Assembly (NCBI GenBank): GCA_016792825.1
Contig: JAEUMI010000134.1
Span: 1 to 64,000 of the forward strand
DNA: 64,000 nucleotides
From: Hyphomicrobiales bacterium
GTDB lineage: Bacteria; Pseudomonadota; Alphaproteobacteria; Rhizobiales; Aestuariivirgaceae
Reading direction: 5' to 3'
Position numbers and translations under genes: made by a program. The notes below the pieces were generated by a model. It was not told the origin of the DNA. It searched no databases and saw only the letters and a list, made by a program, of their open reading frames with translations. Positions 33,518 through 41,942 of this stretch are shown piece by piece (the first letter of the stretch is position 1; the number at the start of each line of letters is the position of its first letter).

Positions 33518-34402
33518 ATGACCACAGCCGCCGCCGTTCCACTCGTCAGGGATGTGCTGTCGATCTTCAAATTGCGGATCGGGGTGGCCATCATGATGAG
33601 TGCAGTCGGCGGGGTTGCAGTCACGCCCGGCATCATGCCTGACCTATGGCGCGTGACCATTCTTGCGTTAGCGGTATTCCTTGCCTCGGCCAGCGCAGGT
33701 GCCTTTAATCAGTGGGCTGAAGCCGATCTTGACCGCCAGATGAAGCGCACGGCATCGCGGCCCTTTGCTGCCGGACGTTTCCGGGCTGATGGTACATGGC
33801 TAACGGCGATTCTCGGGCTTCTCGCCATAGCAGTGATTATGGCCGCCTGGGCCGCCAACTGGTGGGCCGCATTCCACACTTTCATGGGTGCTTTCGTTTA
33901 CGGCATAATTTACACTGTGTGGCTGAAGCGCCGAAGCTGGACCAACATCATTGTTGGCGGGCTGGCAGGCAGCTTTGCGGTCCTTGCCGGCGCCGCCGCT
34001 GTCCATCCCGGCTGGCAGGCGGAACCGGTCATCCTTTCGATCGTGCTGTTCTTGTGGACGCCGCCGCATTTCTGGAGCCTGGCTATTGCCGCGCACGACG
34101 ACTACGCGGCCGCAAGCGTTCCGATGCTGCCGGTTATCACCAGCAATGCGCTGACTGCCAAGGTGATATTTGCCCACACTGCCCTTCTTGTCACGCTCTC
34201 ATTGCTTCCGGCATTCTGGTCGATGGGCCAGCTCTATCTCGCAGGCGCCGCAGCAGGAGGGGCCCTTTTCCTCTGGACCAGCGCCCGGCTGGTGTTTGAA
34301 CCGACGCGCAAGCGGGCCATTCAGAATTTTCTGGCTTCGCTGCTTCAACTTGTCTTGCTGTTGTCCGGGACGATTGCCGACCGCGCCATCGGACCTTTCT
34401 GA
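33518..34402 (+). CDS. ctaB: Protoheme IX farnesyltransferase (heme O synthase)
   Basis: This 294-residue UbiA-family membrane enzyme attaches farnesyl to heme b, giving heme O. The key motif NQWAEADLDRQMKRTASRP (residues about 66-84) holds the Asp residues for Mg-pyrophosphate, and the second motif HDDYAAASVPMLP is present. About eight to nine helices are seen. Lying between the catalytic subunit and the SenC gene, it suggests that the enzyme uses a farnesylated heme at its active site. It starts 12 bases after the previous stop, and its own stop overlaps the SenC start. Confidence 0.92.
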   Translation: MTTAAAVPLVRDVLSIFKLRIGVAIMMSAVGGVAVTPGIMPDLWRVTILALAVFLASASAGAFNQWAEADLDRQMKRTASRPFAAGRFRADGTWLTAILGLLAIAVIMAAWAANWWAAFHTFMGAFVYGIIYTVWLKRRSWTNIIVGGLAGSFAVLAGAAAVHPGWQAEPVILSIVLFLWTPPHFWSLAIAAHDDYAAASVPMLPVITSNALTAKVIFAHTALLVTLSLLPAFWSMGQLYLAGAAAGGALFLWTSARLVFEPTRKRAIQNFLASLLQLVLLLSGTIADRAIGPF

Positions 34403-35193
34403 TGCGACGCCTCCATGCCGCAGCATGGCTGTTCGCCATGGCCCTGTCGTCTCCCGCGCTGGCTGACACGCGGGTCGACACCGCTCTCGACGTTTCACAA
34501 GGCGCGATCGGCAGCAGTGTTCCGGATTTCACATTTCAAAGCGCGGACAGCGGCAAGATCGCGATCCGCGACCTGCGCGGGAAACCTTTGCTGATCACGT
34601 TGATCTATACGGGTTGCGCTGACGTTTGCCCCACCATCATTGAGAGCCTGGCGTCCTCCGCCGAGACAGCCGAGGCCGCGTTGGGCAAGGACAGTTTTAA
34701 CATCATCGCAATCGGATTTGACACCCGCAACGACACCCCCGACCGCATGCGTTCATTTGCCCGCGCCCATAATGCGGGAGGCGACAATTGGCATTTTGCG
34801 AGTTCCGACGCTAAAACCATAAATCGCTTAAGCGAGGCGGTTGGCTTCAATTTCTTTCCATCGGCCGGTGGCTTTGACCACATGGCCCAGGTGACGATCC
34901 TCGACAAGAATGGCACAATCTATGAGCAGGTATACGGCAGCAGCTTTGAGCCGCCTGCCATTGTCGAGCCGCTGAAGCAATTGGTATTCGGCCATCAGCG
35001 CCCGGCATTCTCTCTTGCAGGATTGGGCGATCGGATCAGGCTTTTCTGCACTATCTACGACCGCAAGACTGGCCGCTATTATTTCAGCTATGCGTTGCCT
35101 CTTTCAATAATCATTGGCCTTGGATGCCTGCTCGGGATATTTGTGTTCCTCATGCGTGAGACTCGAAAATCCGCCAAAGCCGAGGGGCGATAG
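34402..35193 (+). CDS. senC: SCO1/SenC copper chaperone with a C-terminal membrane anchor
   Basis: The 263-residue protein has a signal peptide (residues 1-21) and a thioredoxin-fold SCO domain with the copper-binding Cys72 and Cys76 (TGCADVCP) and His160 (FDHMAQ). A C-terminal helix (residues about 226-250) then anchors it facing the periplasm. SCO proteins deliver copper to CuA, here presumably the CuA site of the subunit II coded upstream. The ATG overlaps the ctaB stop (TGATG). SenC next to the two catalytic genes is also a feature of the norSY-senC clusters described in ammonia oxidisers. Confidence 0.92.
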   Translation: MRRLHAAAWLFAMALSSPALADTRVDTALDVSQGAIGSSVPDFTFQSADSGKIAIRDLRGKPLLITLIYTGCADVCPTIIESLASSAETAEAALGKDSFNIIAIGFDTRNDTPDRMRSFARAHNAGGDNWHFASSDAKTINRLSEAVGFNFFPSAGGFDHMAQVTILDKNGTIYEQVYGSSFEPPAIVEPLKQLVFGHQRPAFSLAGLGDRIRLFCTIYDRKTGRYYFSYALPLSIIIGLGCLLGIFVFLMRETRKSAKAEGR

Positions 35194-35197
35194 GCCC

Positions 35198-36775
35198 ATG
35201 CATTTTGTTCGAAGGCCACTCCGCGCCGGATTTGATGCGGGTGAACGTCTTTTCGCGCTGGCGTTCCCTGCTAACGCAAACCCCCTGCTTAATCTTGGCG
35301 CGCTCGGTTTCTTTTTCTACTGGATCGTAACTGTCAGCGGCATCTACGTTTACATTTTTTTTGACACAGGAGTCACTCAGGCTTTCGCCTCAATCGAGTA
35401 CATGACGAATGAGCAGTGGTATGCGGCAGGCCTCATGCGCAGCCTGCATCGCTATGCCTCAGATGCCCTGGTCGCCGTCGTGCTGCTCCACATCCTGCGC
35501 GAATTTTCGCGCGACCGTTATCGAGGTGTCCGATGGTTCAACTGGGTAACTGGAGTTCCCGTGTTGCTGTTCATCTACATAGCCGGCATCAGCGGCTACT
35601 GGCTGGTTTGGGACAATCTTGCCCAATATGTCGCGATCGTTTCGACCGAATGGCTGGATCATCTGCCGTTCTTCGGACAGCCAATTGCCCGCAATTTCCT
35701 GTCGCCCGAAACACTCGAAAGCCGCTTCTTCACACTGATGATTTTCATGCACATCGCAGTGCCACTGATCGCACTTATCGGTTTGTGGGTCCACCTTCAA
35801 CGGGTAAGCAAGCCGCGGATCAATCCGCCTCGGGAATTGGCCATCGGAACCGCACTGGCGCTGCTGGCGCTTTCTGCCGTGTATCCAGCGACAAGCCAGG
35901 GCGCTGCAGACCTGGCCAAGGTTCCGGGCAGCATTGGCCTCGATTGGTTCTACCTTGGCGCCTATCCCCTGCTTGAAACTCTTCCGGGGCCGGTGACGTG
36001 GAGCACGGCCGTCACCCTGCTCATAATCATGGTGGCAATTCCCTGGCTTCCCCCGATGAAGCGGCAGCGCGCCGCCGTCGTAGATCTCGCCAACTGCAAC
36101 GGCTGCACCCGTTGTATGAATGATTGCCCCTACAGCGCAATCACTATGCAAATCCGAAGTGACGGCAGGCCTTTTGAGGGCGAAGCAGTCGTTGATCCCA
36201 ATCTCTGTGTTGCTTGCGGAATATGCGCGGGCGCTTGCCCCACATCGACTCCCTTCCGCCGCCTTTCTGACCTGATTCCCGGCATCGACCTGCCAGACCG
36301 TTCCATGGCGGCGATTCGCGCCGAAGTCGAAGACGAGGGGGCGCGAATCACTGGCCCAGCCCGCATCATGATTTTCGGCTGCATCAATGCTGGCGTGGCA
36401 ATGTCGTGCCGTTCGGACAATGTGGGCGTCGTTTCATTGAACTGTACGGGGCAATTGCCACCATCCTTCATTGATTATGTCATCAGCCAGAAGTTCGCAG
36501 ATGGTGTAATCATCGCAGGCTGCAGTGAAAACAGCTGCCACAACAGGTTCGGCACCAGATGGACTGCAGACCGGCTATCTGGCGCACGCGACCCGAATCT
36601 CCGGGCACGTGTGCCGCGCGAGCGGCTTGTGGTTGTCTGGGCTGGAAGGCTTGGAGTTTCCATGCTTCGCCGGGAGATTTCCACCCTTGCGGCACGACTT
36701 GCGATCCTTGGCCCGTTCAAACCCAAAATGTACAGCAGAGGCGCCATAGCTGAGGAAGAGAAGTCCGATGCCTAA
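35198..36775 (+). CDS. Cytochrome b / two [4Fe-4S] ferredoxin / MvhD-like three-domain fusion protein
   Basis: The 525-residue protein joins three modules. Residues about 1-215 are a cytochrome b N-terminal (bc1/b6-like) domain with both heme pairs: His84 and His98, His185 and His199, each 14 apart. Residues about 295-350 hold two complete ferredoxin sites, Cys300/303/306/310 and Cys337/340/343/347. Residues about 385-510 resemble the MvhD/FrhD delta iron-sulfur subunit of heterodisulfide-reductase-linked hydrogenases (NCTGQLPPSFIDY, ADGVIIAGCSENSCHN). It starts at ATG 35198, four bases after senC. It looks like a quinol- or ferredoxin-linked electron conduit for the heme-copper enzyme; the direction of flow cannot be read from sequence. 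Confidence 0.85.
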   Translation: MHFVRRPLRAGFDAGERLFALAFPANANPLLNLGALGFFFYWIVTVSGIYVYIFFDTGVTQAFASIEYMTNEQWYAAGLMRSLHRYASDALVAVVLLHILREFSRDRYRGVRWFNWVTGVPVLLFIYIAGISGYWLVWDNLAQYVAIVSTEWLDHLPFFGQPIARNFLSPETLESRFFTLMIFMHIAVPLIALIGLWVHLQRVSKPRINPPRELAIGTALALLALSAVYPATSQGAADLAKVPGSIGLDWFYLGAYPLLETLPGPVTWSTAVTLLIIMVAIPWLPPMKRQRAAVVDLANCNGCTRCMNDCPYSAITMQIRSDGRPFEGEAVVDPNLCVACGICAGACPTSTPFRRLSDLIPGIDLPDRSMAAIRAEVEDEGARITGPARIMIFGCINAGVAMSCRSDNVGVVSLNCTGQLPPSFIDYVISQKFADGVIIAGCSENSCHNRFGTRWTADRLSGARDPNLRARVPRERLVVVWAGRLGVSMLRREISTLAARLAILGPFKPKMYSRGAIAEEEKSDA

Positions 36776-37271
36776 TTTGACGCAATACATTGGTCAGGCC
36801 CTCCTCTATGCGACATTTGCCGCAGCTATTGGGACCCTTGCATCATGGCCGAGCCACACTCAATTGCCCGCGAACTCGGCCCAGATCAAACTGGCTTTCA
36901 ATCACGGCGGTGCGCGCGTTGAAGATTGCCGGAAGCTTACAGCACAGGAGCTTTCAAAGCTGCCGAGCAACAAGCGGAAACCCAACGACTGCTCACGTGA
37001 GCGTGTGCCTGTCACGATCCAGCTGATGGTCGACGGCAATTTGCTCTATGATGCCGTGTTGCTGCCAAGCGGCCTTTCCAGCGATGGGCAGGCCCGAACC
37101 TACCAGAAATTCACTGTACCCGCAGGCAAACATGTTATCCTGGCGCGGCTTCGAGACAGCAAACGGGCCGAAGGCTTCGACTATGAAAGCAAATTTGAAG
37201 GCGAGTTGTCTTCCCGGCAAAATCTCGCCATCGATTTCAAGGCCGAACAGGGAGGCTTCCTCTTCAGGTAG
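36768..37271 (+). CDS. Predicted secreted protein of the sNOR operon, unknown function
   Basis: The 167-residue protein has an N-terminal hydrophobic segment (residues about 8-27), a signal peptide or anchor. A soluble domain rich in beta structure follows, with two cysteines (EDCRKLT and NDCSRER) that could form a disulfide. I do not recognise a family. It overlaps the stop of the cytochrome b fusion gene by eight bases, so it is made with the enzyme. It is a candidate periplasmic partner or assembly factor. Confidence 0.75.
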   Translation: MPNLTQYIGQALLYATFAAAIGTLASWPSHTQLPANSAQIKLAFNHGGARVEDCRKLTAQELSKLPSNKRKPNDCSRERVPVTIQLMVDGNLLYDAVLLPSGLSSDGQARTYQKFTVPAGKHVILARLRDSKRAEGFDYESKFEGELSSRQNLAIDFKAEQGGFLFR

Positions 37272-37281
37272 CGGATCAAAA

Positions 37282-37680
37282 ATGTCACTCATTGAATGGC
37301 GGAAGGAATTTGAAACCGGCATACCCGATGTAGATCACGAGCATCAGGAACTTGTCGATATCATCAACCGGTTGCATGCGCACATAGTGGGCGGTGCCGA
37401 CCGATCTCACATAACCAAGTTTCTCGGCGAAGTATTCGCCAAGATCGCGGCGCACTTCGCGCTTGAGGAATCGATCATGCGCAAGCATGCGTACGATGAA
37501 TATGAGGCGCACAAAGCTGAACATGAACGGCTGCTTGACGAGATCCGGGATATCATGGACGCTCAGCAGGACAACCCAACTTCCGCCTATGGCGACAGCC
37601 TATCGTCGACGGTACGGGACTGGTTTGTCAATCACTTCAAATCGAAGGATGCCCGGCTGCACAAGAAACTGGGTGTGTAG
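37282..37680 (+). CDS. Bacteriohemerythrin
   Basis: The 132-residue protein is a single-domain hemerythrin with the full di-iron pattern: IPDVDHEHQELVDIIN, HFALEESIMRKH, YEAHKAEHERL and FVNHFKSKDARL. It binds oxygen or NO reversibly at a carboxylate-bridged di-iron site. The start is ATG 37282, ten bases after the previous gene, so it closes the heme-copper operon. Supply of NO or oxygen to the membrane enzyme, or buffering of NO, are reasonable roles, but neither is shown by sequence. Confidence 0.92.
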   Translation: MSLIEWRKEFETGIPDVDHEHQELVDIINRLHAHIVGGADRSHITKFLGEVFAKIAAHFALEESIMRKHAYDEYEAHKAEHERLLDEIRDIMDAQQDNPTSAYGDSLSSTVRDWFVNHFKSKDARLHKKLGV

Positions 37681-37770
37681 CCCGGTTCCCAGTGCGGGCA
37701 TCAACAGACACAGGACCTGCTGCAATCACGCCGTCAGCTGCCGCCGGCACGCCATTCTGTCGAACGCCTA

Positions 37771-38472
37771 TCAATCCTTTTCCGGGCCCCCTTCAAAGTA
37801 GCGCCGCAACTTGCCAATATCGTCAATGATGGCAATGTTCTGTTCAATACTGACGCCGATCTGCTTGAGCTTTGCAAAGGCCCGGGAAAGACTCTCGGGC
37901 TGCAAGCCCAGACGTCCGGCAATCAAGGTCTTGTCGTAAGGCAAGTTCAACCGGCAAGTACCTGTCTGTTCCATGCACTGCGACGAGAGGAATTCTGCCA
38001 CTCGCTGCGCCCCTGTATGGGCCTTGAGCTGTTCGATCTGCTGGACCAGCATATGGAGATGCATCGACGTCGATGCCAGCATGGCCAGACCGATTTCGGC
38101 GTTTTCGCGGATCAATCGGAGAAGATTGCCGCTATGGACGCACAACAAGCGGCCCTCGGTCACGGCCTCGCCGCTCGCTGGGAAGCGCCCGCCCACGAAG
38201 GCCGCTGCCTCGGCAAAGCTTTGCCCACGGGTAAAGACCGCAACGACAGTTTCCCCGCCCGATGGCGCTATCCTGTATATTTTGACCCAGCCTTCAAGCA
38301 CCACAAAGAAGTAGCTGACTGGATCGCCTTGCACAAAGAGGAGTTCGCCCCGCGATACCACTCTCACCGTTGCGCCAGTGAGCAACATTTCGAACGTTGG
38401 CTGGGGCAGACCCGAAAAAATCGGTGCCGCCCGCACAATAGCCTTGTCAGAATTTTCGATCAGAAATGACAC
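37771..38472 (-). CDS. Crp/Fnr-family regulator, DNR/NnrR-like
   Basis: The 233-residue protein has the cyclic-nucleotide-binding-like sensor barrel (residues about 10-130) and a C-terminal HTH (KTLIAGRLGLQPESLSRAFAKLKQIGVSI). It has no N-terminal Fe-S cysteine cluster, so it is not an oxygen-sensing FNR. It resembles DNR/NnrR proteins, which sense NO through heme and activate NO and nitrite reductase genes at FNR-like boxes. It is convergent with the NOR operon. The four FNR-type boxes in the window are its likely targets, shared with the narR-like protein. Confidence 0.8.
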   Translation of the reverse strand: MSFLIENSDKAIVRAAPIFSGLPQPTFEMLLTGATVRVVSRGELLFVQGDPVSYFFVVLEGWVKIYRIAPSGGETVVAVFTRGQSFAEAAAFVGGRFPASGEAVTEGRLLCVHSGNLLRLIRENAEIGLAMLASTSMHLHMLVQQIEQLKAHTGAQRVAEFLSSQCMEQTGTCRLNLPYDKTLIAGRLGLQPESLSRAFAKLKQIGVSIEQNIAIIDDIGKLRRYFEGGPEKD

Positions 38473-38789
38473 ATCGCCCTCGTCACTCCCCTTATTGCCC
38501 TGAACTCCCTTGAGATCAATGTATTAGTATCGAACGGCGATGTCGGAGTGGCACTTGCCTTAACCGTCGGGGCTCAAACGCGCTATCGCCTTACTCCCGA
38601 TGATTTCGCGTGAGCGCGATCAGGAGCTTATAACTCTTCTAATGTATTGATTTAGTGCGATCTTTTTACACATCGCGCGCCTTCCAAACCGAGCATATAG
38701 AGTTATCCGACTAATTAAGTCGGATTATTTGATTGCATTCGGAACGGACCGTCCGACCGTCTCAAGTGATCAGTAGGAGGAACTCATTC
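38473..38789. other. Intergenic region between the Crp/Fnr gene and the ftr operon
   Basis: There is no gene in this 317-base stretch. It must hold two divergent promoters and contains the inverted repeat at 38705-38725 and the TAGGAGG ribosome binding site of ftrA (38774-38780). Confidence 0.6.
38705..38725. promoter_or_regulatory. 8-bp inverted repeat, candidate operator of the ftr iron operon
   Basis: ATCCGACT and AGTCGGAT flank AATTA, giving a perfect palindrome 65 bases before the ftrA start. An iron-responsive regulator (Irr, RirA or Fur type) would be expected here, but the repeat does not clearly match one consensus. Confidence 0.5.
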
Positions 38790-39326
38790 ATGCGTAGATT
38801 CACTCTCGTTCTTGCTGTCCTGGCTCTTGATGCGGGCTGGGCGATCGCCAAGGAAATCCCGATCGATAAGCCGCGGGCCGCCTCGGGGATGGAGATCGCC
38901 GCCGTCTATCTTCAGCCAATCGAAATGGATCCGCCTGGCATGATGCGCGATGCCAAGGACTCCGATATCCATCTGGAAGCTGACATCAAGGCGGCGAAGG
39001 ACAACAGCAACGGTTTCGCGGAGGGTGACTGGATACCCTATCTCAGCATCGCTTACGAACTGGTGCATCTCGAAGGCGGGGAGACGCAAAAGGGTAGCTT
39101 CATGCCGATGGTCGCCAATGATGGACCGCACTACGGCGACAATTTGAAACTCGCAGGGCTTGGAAAATACCAGCTTAAATTGACGGTGGCGCCGCCATCC
39201 GCCAGTTCCCATGCGCATTTCGGACGGCACACCGACAAGGAAACGGGCGTTGGTGAATGGTTCGAACCGTTCACGGTGGAGTATCACTTCGTCTATGCCG
39301 GAGTTGGCAAGAAGGGGAGTTACTGA
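38790..39326 (+). CDS. ftrA: Periplasmic P19/Tp34-type iron-binding protein FtrA
   Basis: The 178-residue protein has a signal peptide (residues 1-19) and the P19/FetP/Tp34 fold, recognisable from EIPIDKPRAASGMEIAAVYLQPIEM, SDIHLEADIKAA and DGPHYGDN. It binds Cu/Fe in the periplasm and presents ferrous or ferric iron to the permease. TAGGAGG precedes ATG 38790. It is the first gene of a four-gene run matching FtrABCD of Brucella and Bordetella. Confidence 0.9.
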   Translation: MRRFTLVLAVLALDAGWAIAKEIPIDKPRAASGMEIAAVYLQPIEMDPPGMMRDAKDSDIHLEADIKAAKDNSNGFAEGDWIPYLSIAYELVHLEGGETQKGSFMPMVANDGPHYGDNLKLAGLGKYQLKLTVAPPSASSHAHFGRHTDKETGVGEWFEPFTVEYHFVYAGVGKKGSY

Positions 39327-39331
39327 GCGGA

Positions 39332-39682
39332 ATGATGTCGCCCCGAAATCAAACACTCCCGCTTCTGCTCGGAATCCTCGCACTGGCCGCCACGGCCTTT
39401 CCGGCATTGGCTGGCGACGAGCCGACCTTCCGGATCGAGTTCCGGAATGGGCATATTTCCCCGGGCCGTATTGAGGTTCCAGCGAAGACGCGATTCCGCC
39501 TGGAGCTGGTGAACACAGGCGAAATGCCGGCGGAATTCGAGAGCCTTGAACTGCGCAAAGAGAAGGTGATTGCGCCGGGATCCGAAACAGTAATGGTGAT
39601 CCGCACTCTCGATCCTGGTGAATATTCGTTTTTCGATGATTTCCAGCCCGGGTCTCCGCCGGCAATCCTGACTGCGAAATAG
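39332..39682 (+). CDS. ftrB: Cupredoxin-like periplasmic protein FtrB
   Basis: The 116-residue protein has a signal peptide (residues about 1-25) and a small cupredoxin-type beta sandwich (PTFRIEFRNGHISPGRIEVPAKTRFRLELVNTGEMPAEFESLEL, ending FFDDFQPG). The classical Cys-His type 1 copper ligands are absent, as in the EfeO-N/FtrB-like domain. In FtrABCD systems it is proposed to help oxidise Fe(II) before transport. It lies six bases after ftrA and nine before ftrC. Confidence 0.87.
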   Translation: MMSPRNQTLPLLLGILALAATAFPALAGDEPTFRIEFRNGHISPGRIEVPAKTRFRLELVNTGEMPAEFESLELRKEKVIAPGSETVMVIRTLDPGEYSFFDDFQPGSPPAILTAK

Positions 39683-39690
39683 CGCCGCGC

Positions 39691-40533
39691 ATGACACCAA
39701 ACCCTGGCATCATATCTGTCATCTGGCGGGAGAGCACCGAAGCGCTGCTGATCATCGGGATTCTCAACGCCTGGCTCACTCATCGCCCATCGCTGGAGCG
39801 CGTGGCCGCGCAGCGATGGCTTTGGTGTGGAGCAGGTGCCGGCTTGCTCGGAGCAGTTGGCCTTGCGGCTGTTTTGATACAGGTGGGCGATGCGTTAAGC
39901 GATGAGGCACAGGAGTATTTCCAGATGGGTGTCGTATTCGTGGCGGCGGCGCTTATCGTTCAGATGATATTCTGGATGCGGCGAAATGGCCGCACCATAC
40001 AAGCCGACCTTCATGGCGCGCTTGAAGGAGCCGCCAGGAAATCAAAGTGGTTCGCCGTCTTCTGCCTGGCTGCGCTTGCTGTACTTCGTGAAGGCAGCGA
40101 AACGGCGATTTTCCTTTACGGAACCATGGCGGGCATTCCTGGCGGCAGCTTTGCTCCAATGCTGTCTGTGGCACTCGGTTTGCTGGCGGGACTCGGCACC
40201 TATTGGCTTCTCCAGGTCAGTGGCCGAATCTTCTCCTGGCGGTTTTTCTTCCGCGTCACGGAAGTCATGCTGCTGTTCCTTGCGGCTTCGCTTGTCATGG
40301 CCGGGCTGGACCATCTTGTTTCGCTTGGCATGCTGCCCTCGCCGTCAGTTGGCCTGTGGGACACATCGCAATTCCTGCCCGACAGCGGGATGTTCGGCAG
40401 CATGATTGCCGGCCTTACGGGTTACCGCTCGAAGCCTCTCTTGGTTGAAGTTTGTGTATACGCCGCCTACTGGGTGCTCATCCTATGGTTTCTCAACCGT
40501 CCACGCGCAGGCGTCAGATCCCGATACGCATGA
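39691..40533 (+). CDS. ftrC: FTR1-type iron permease FtrC
   Basis: The 280-residue membrane protein has the two iron-binding R-E-x-x-E motifs of the FTR1 family: Arg13-Glu14-Ser-Thr-Glu17 (WRESTEAL) and Arg133-Glu134-Gly-Ser-Glu137 (LREGSETA). About seven helices are visible. It is the pore of the FtrABCD iron importer and works after oxidation of Fe(II) by the periplasmic partners. The ftrD start overlaps its stop (ATGA). Confidence 0.93.
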   Translation: MTPNPGIISVIWRESTEALLIIGILNAWLTHRPSLERVAAQRWLWCGAGAGLLGAVGLAAVLIQVGDALSDEAQEYFQMGVVFVAAALIVQMIFWMRRNGRTIQADLHGALEGAARKSKWFAVFCLAALAVLREGSETAIFLYGTMAGIPGGSFAPMLSVALGLLAGLGTYWLLQVSGRIFSWRFFFRVTEVMLLFLAASLVMAGLDHLVSLGMLPSPSVGLWDTSQFLPDSGMFGSMIAGLTGYRSKPLLVEVCVYAAYWVLILWFLNRPRAGVRSRYA

Positions 40534-41921
40534 GCCGCTCCGCCAGTCCCAACTTGCCCGTCGCGCGTATCGGCGAATGGCTGCGCGAACATCAGCAAGC
40601 GATAAGACGCTTGCAGTGGGCTGTGGTCGTTTTCTATGTGCTCCTGCTGGTAGTTCCCGCCCTGGTGCCGATGCCAGACCGGCAATCGCACATCTGGTCC
40701 AATGTGGTGCTCTTTGCCCAGTTCATATTCTGGGGAATTTGGTGGCCGTTCGTCCTGTTGAGCATGGTGCTGGTTGGGCGCTCTTGGTGCGGGCTGTTCT
40801 GCCCGGAAGGGGCGCTCGCGGAAGCGGCAAGCCGGTTCGGCCTCGGCCGGGCAACACCGGGATGGATCAAGTGGAAGGGATGGCCGTTCACAGCATTCGC
40901 CTGCACCACGATCTATGGCCAGATGGTGAGTGTCTATCAATATCCAGCGCCAGCCCTCGTCGTTCTCGGGGGCTCCACCCTGGCGGCCATCGCGGTGGGC
41001 TTGAGAATGGGGCGCGGGAAGCGCGTTTGGTGCCGGTATCTTTGTCCTGTCAGCGGCGTGTTTGGCCTCCTGTCAAAACTCGCACCGTTGCACTATCGCG
41101 TGGATCAGGCAGCGTGGCGCGGCTGGGGAAGCGAAGCCGGTCGGCGGGCACCGGCAGTCAATTGCGCCCCTCTTGTGCCCATTCGCACCATGCGCGGCGC
41201 TTCCGCCTGCCACATGTGCGGCCGCTGCGCAGGATTCAAGGGCGCAGTCGCATTGGAAGTGCGCTCACCATCACGCGAAATCGTTGAGGTCGCGGGGGCT
41301 GATCCCAGGCCTTGGGAAACCGTTCTCATCGTCTTCGGACTCATGGGGCTTGCCGCGGGCGCCTTTCAGTGGACGGCAAACCCTCTGTATGTCATGGCGA
41401 AACTGGCGATTGCGGAGTGGCTTATCGATCATGGCGCAACCATGCTGATGGAGCCGCGGTGGCCTTGGTGGATACTCACAAACTATCCCGATCAGAGCGA
41501 CATGATGAGCCCATTGGATGGCGGGCTCATGATTGCATACATCCTGGCTACGGCACTGGTTACCGGATTGGCTGTGAGTGCGGCACTTGCTGTGGCGGCC
41601 CGTTCCCTTGGCCGCTTTGAAACGAGAAAATTTCACCACCTGGCCCAATGCCTCATCCCGATTGCCGGAGGTGGGGTCTTCCTCGGCCTGTCGGCCTTGA
41701 CGGTGACGATGCTGCGCGCCGAAGGCCTGGCGCTTGATTTCGTGGGCGTCATGCGCGCCTGCCTGCTTGCGGGCGCCGCGGCGTGGTCCCTATGGCTTTC
41801 GTGGCTGGTATGCCGTCATTATGGGGCGTCACTGCCGCGCCGGATTGCTTCGGTGGCGGCAGTGGCCTGTGCCGTCATGGTGGGCACGGTGAATTGGATC
41901 GCGCTATTCTGGATTTGGTGA
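40530..41921 (+). CDS. ftrD: Membrane polyferredoxin FtrD (NapH/NosR-type)
   Basis: The 463-residue protein has several membrane helices with two CxxxCP motifs at helix ends (WCGLFCPEG, WCRYLCPVSG), as in NapH/NosR, and a cysteine cluster (ASACHMCGRCAG) preceded by NCAPL. It should move electrons through the membrane for the iron importer. ATG 40530 overlaps the ftrC stop; the frame from 40452 runs inside ftrC and is rejected. It ends the ftr operon and is convergent with the CopD-like gene. Confidence 0.88.
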   Translation: MSRSASPNLPVARIGEWLREHQQAIRRLQWAVVVFYVLLLVVPALVPMPDRQSHIWSNVVLFAQFIFWGIWWPFVLLSMVLVGRSWCGLFCPEGALAEAASRFGLGRATPGWIKWKGWPFTAFACTTIYGQMVSVYQYPAPALVVLGGSTLAAIAVGLRMGRGKRVWCRYLCPVSGVFGLLSKLAPLHYRVDQAAWRGWGSEAGRRAPAVNCAPLVPIRTMRGASACHMCGRCAGFKGAVALEVRSPSREIVEVAGADPRPWETVLIVFGLMGLAAGAFQWTANPLYVMAKLAIAEWLIDHGATMLMEPRWPWWILTNYPDQSDMMSPLDGGLMIAYILATALVTGLAVSAALAVAARSLGRFETRKFHHLAQCLIPIAGGGVFLGLSALTVTMLRAEGLALDFVGVMRACLLAGAAAWSLWLSWLVCRHYGASLPRRIASVAAVACAVMVGTVNWIALFWIW

Positions 41922-41942
41922 AATCCCTCCGTTCGCTCCAAC

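Noticed and set aside
38509..38519. TTGAGATCAA next to the second Crp/Fnr gene as an FNR box
   Set aside because: The half sites overlap with only two bases between them; a real box needs TTGAT-N4-ATCAA spacing.
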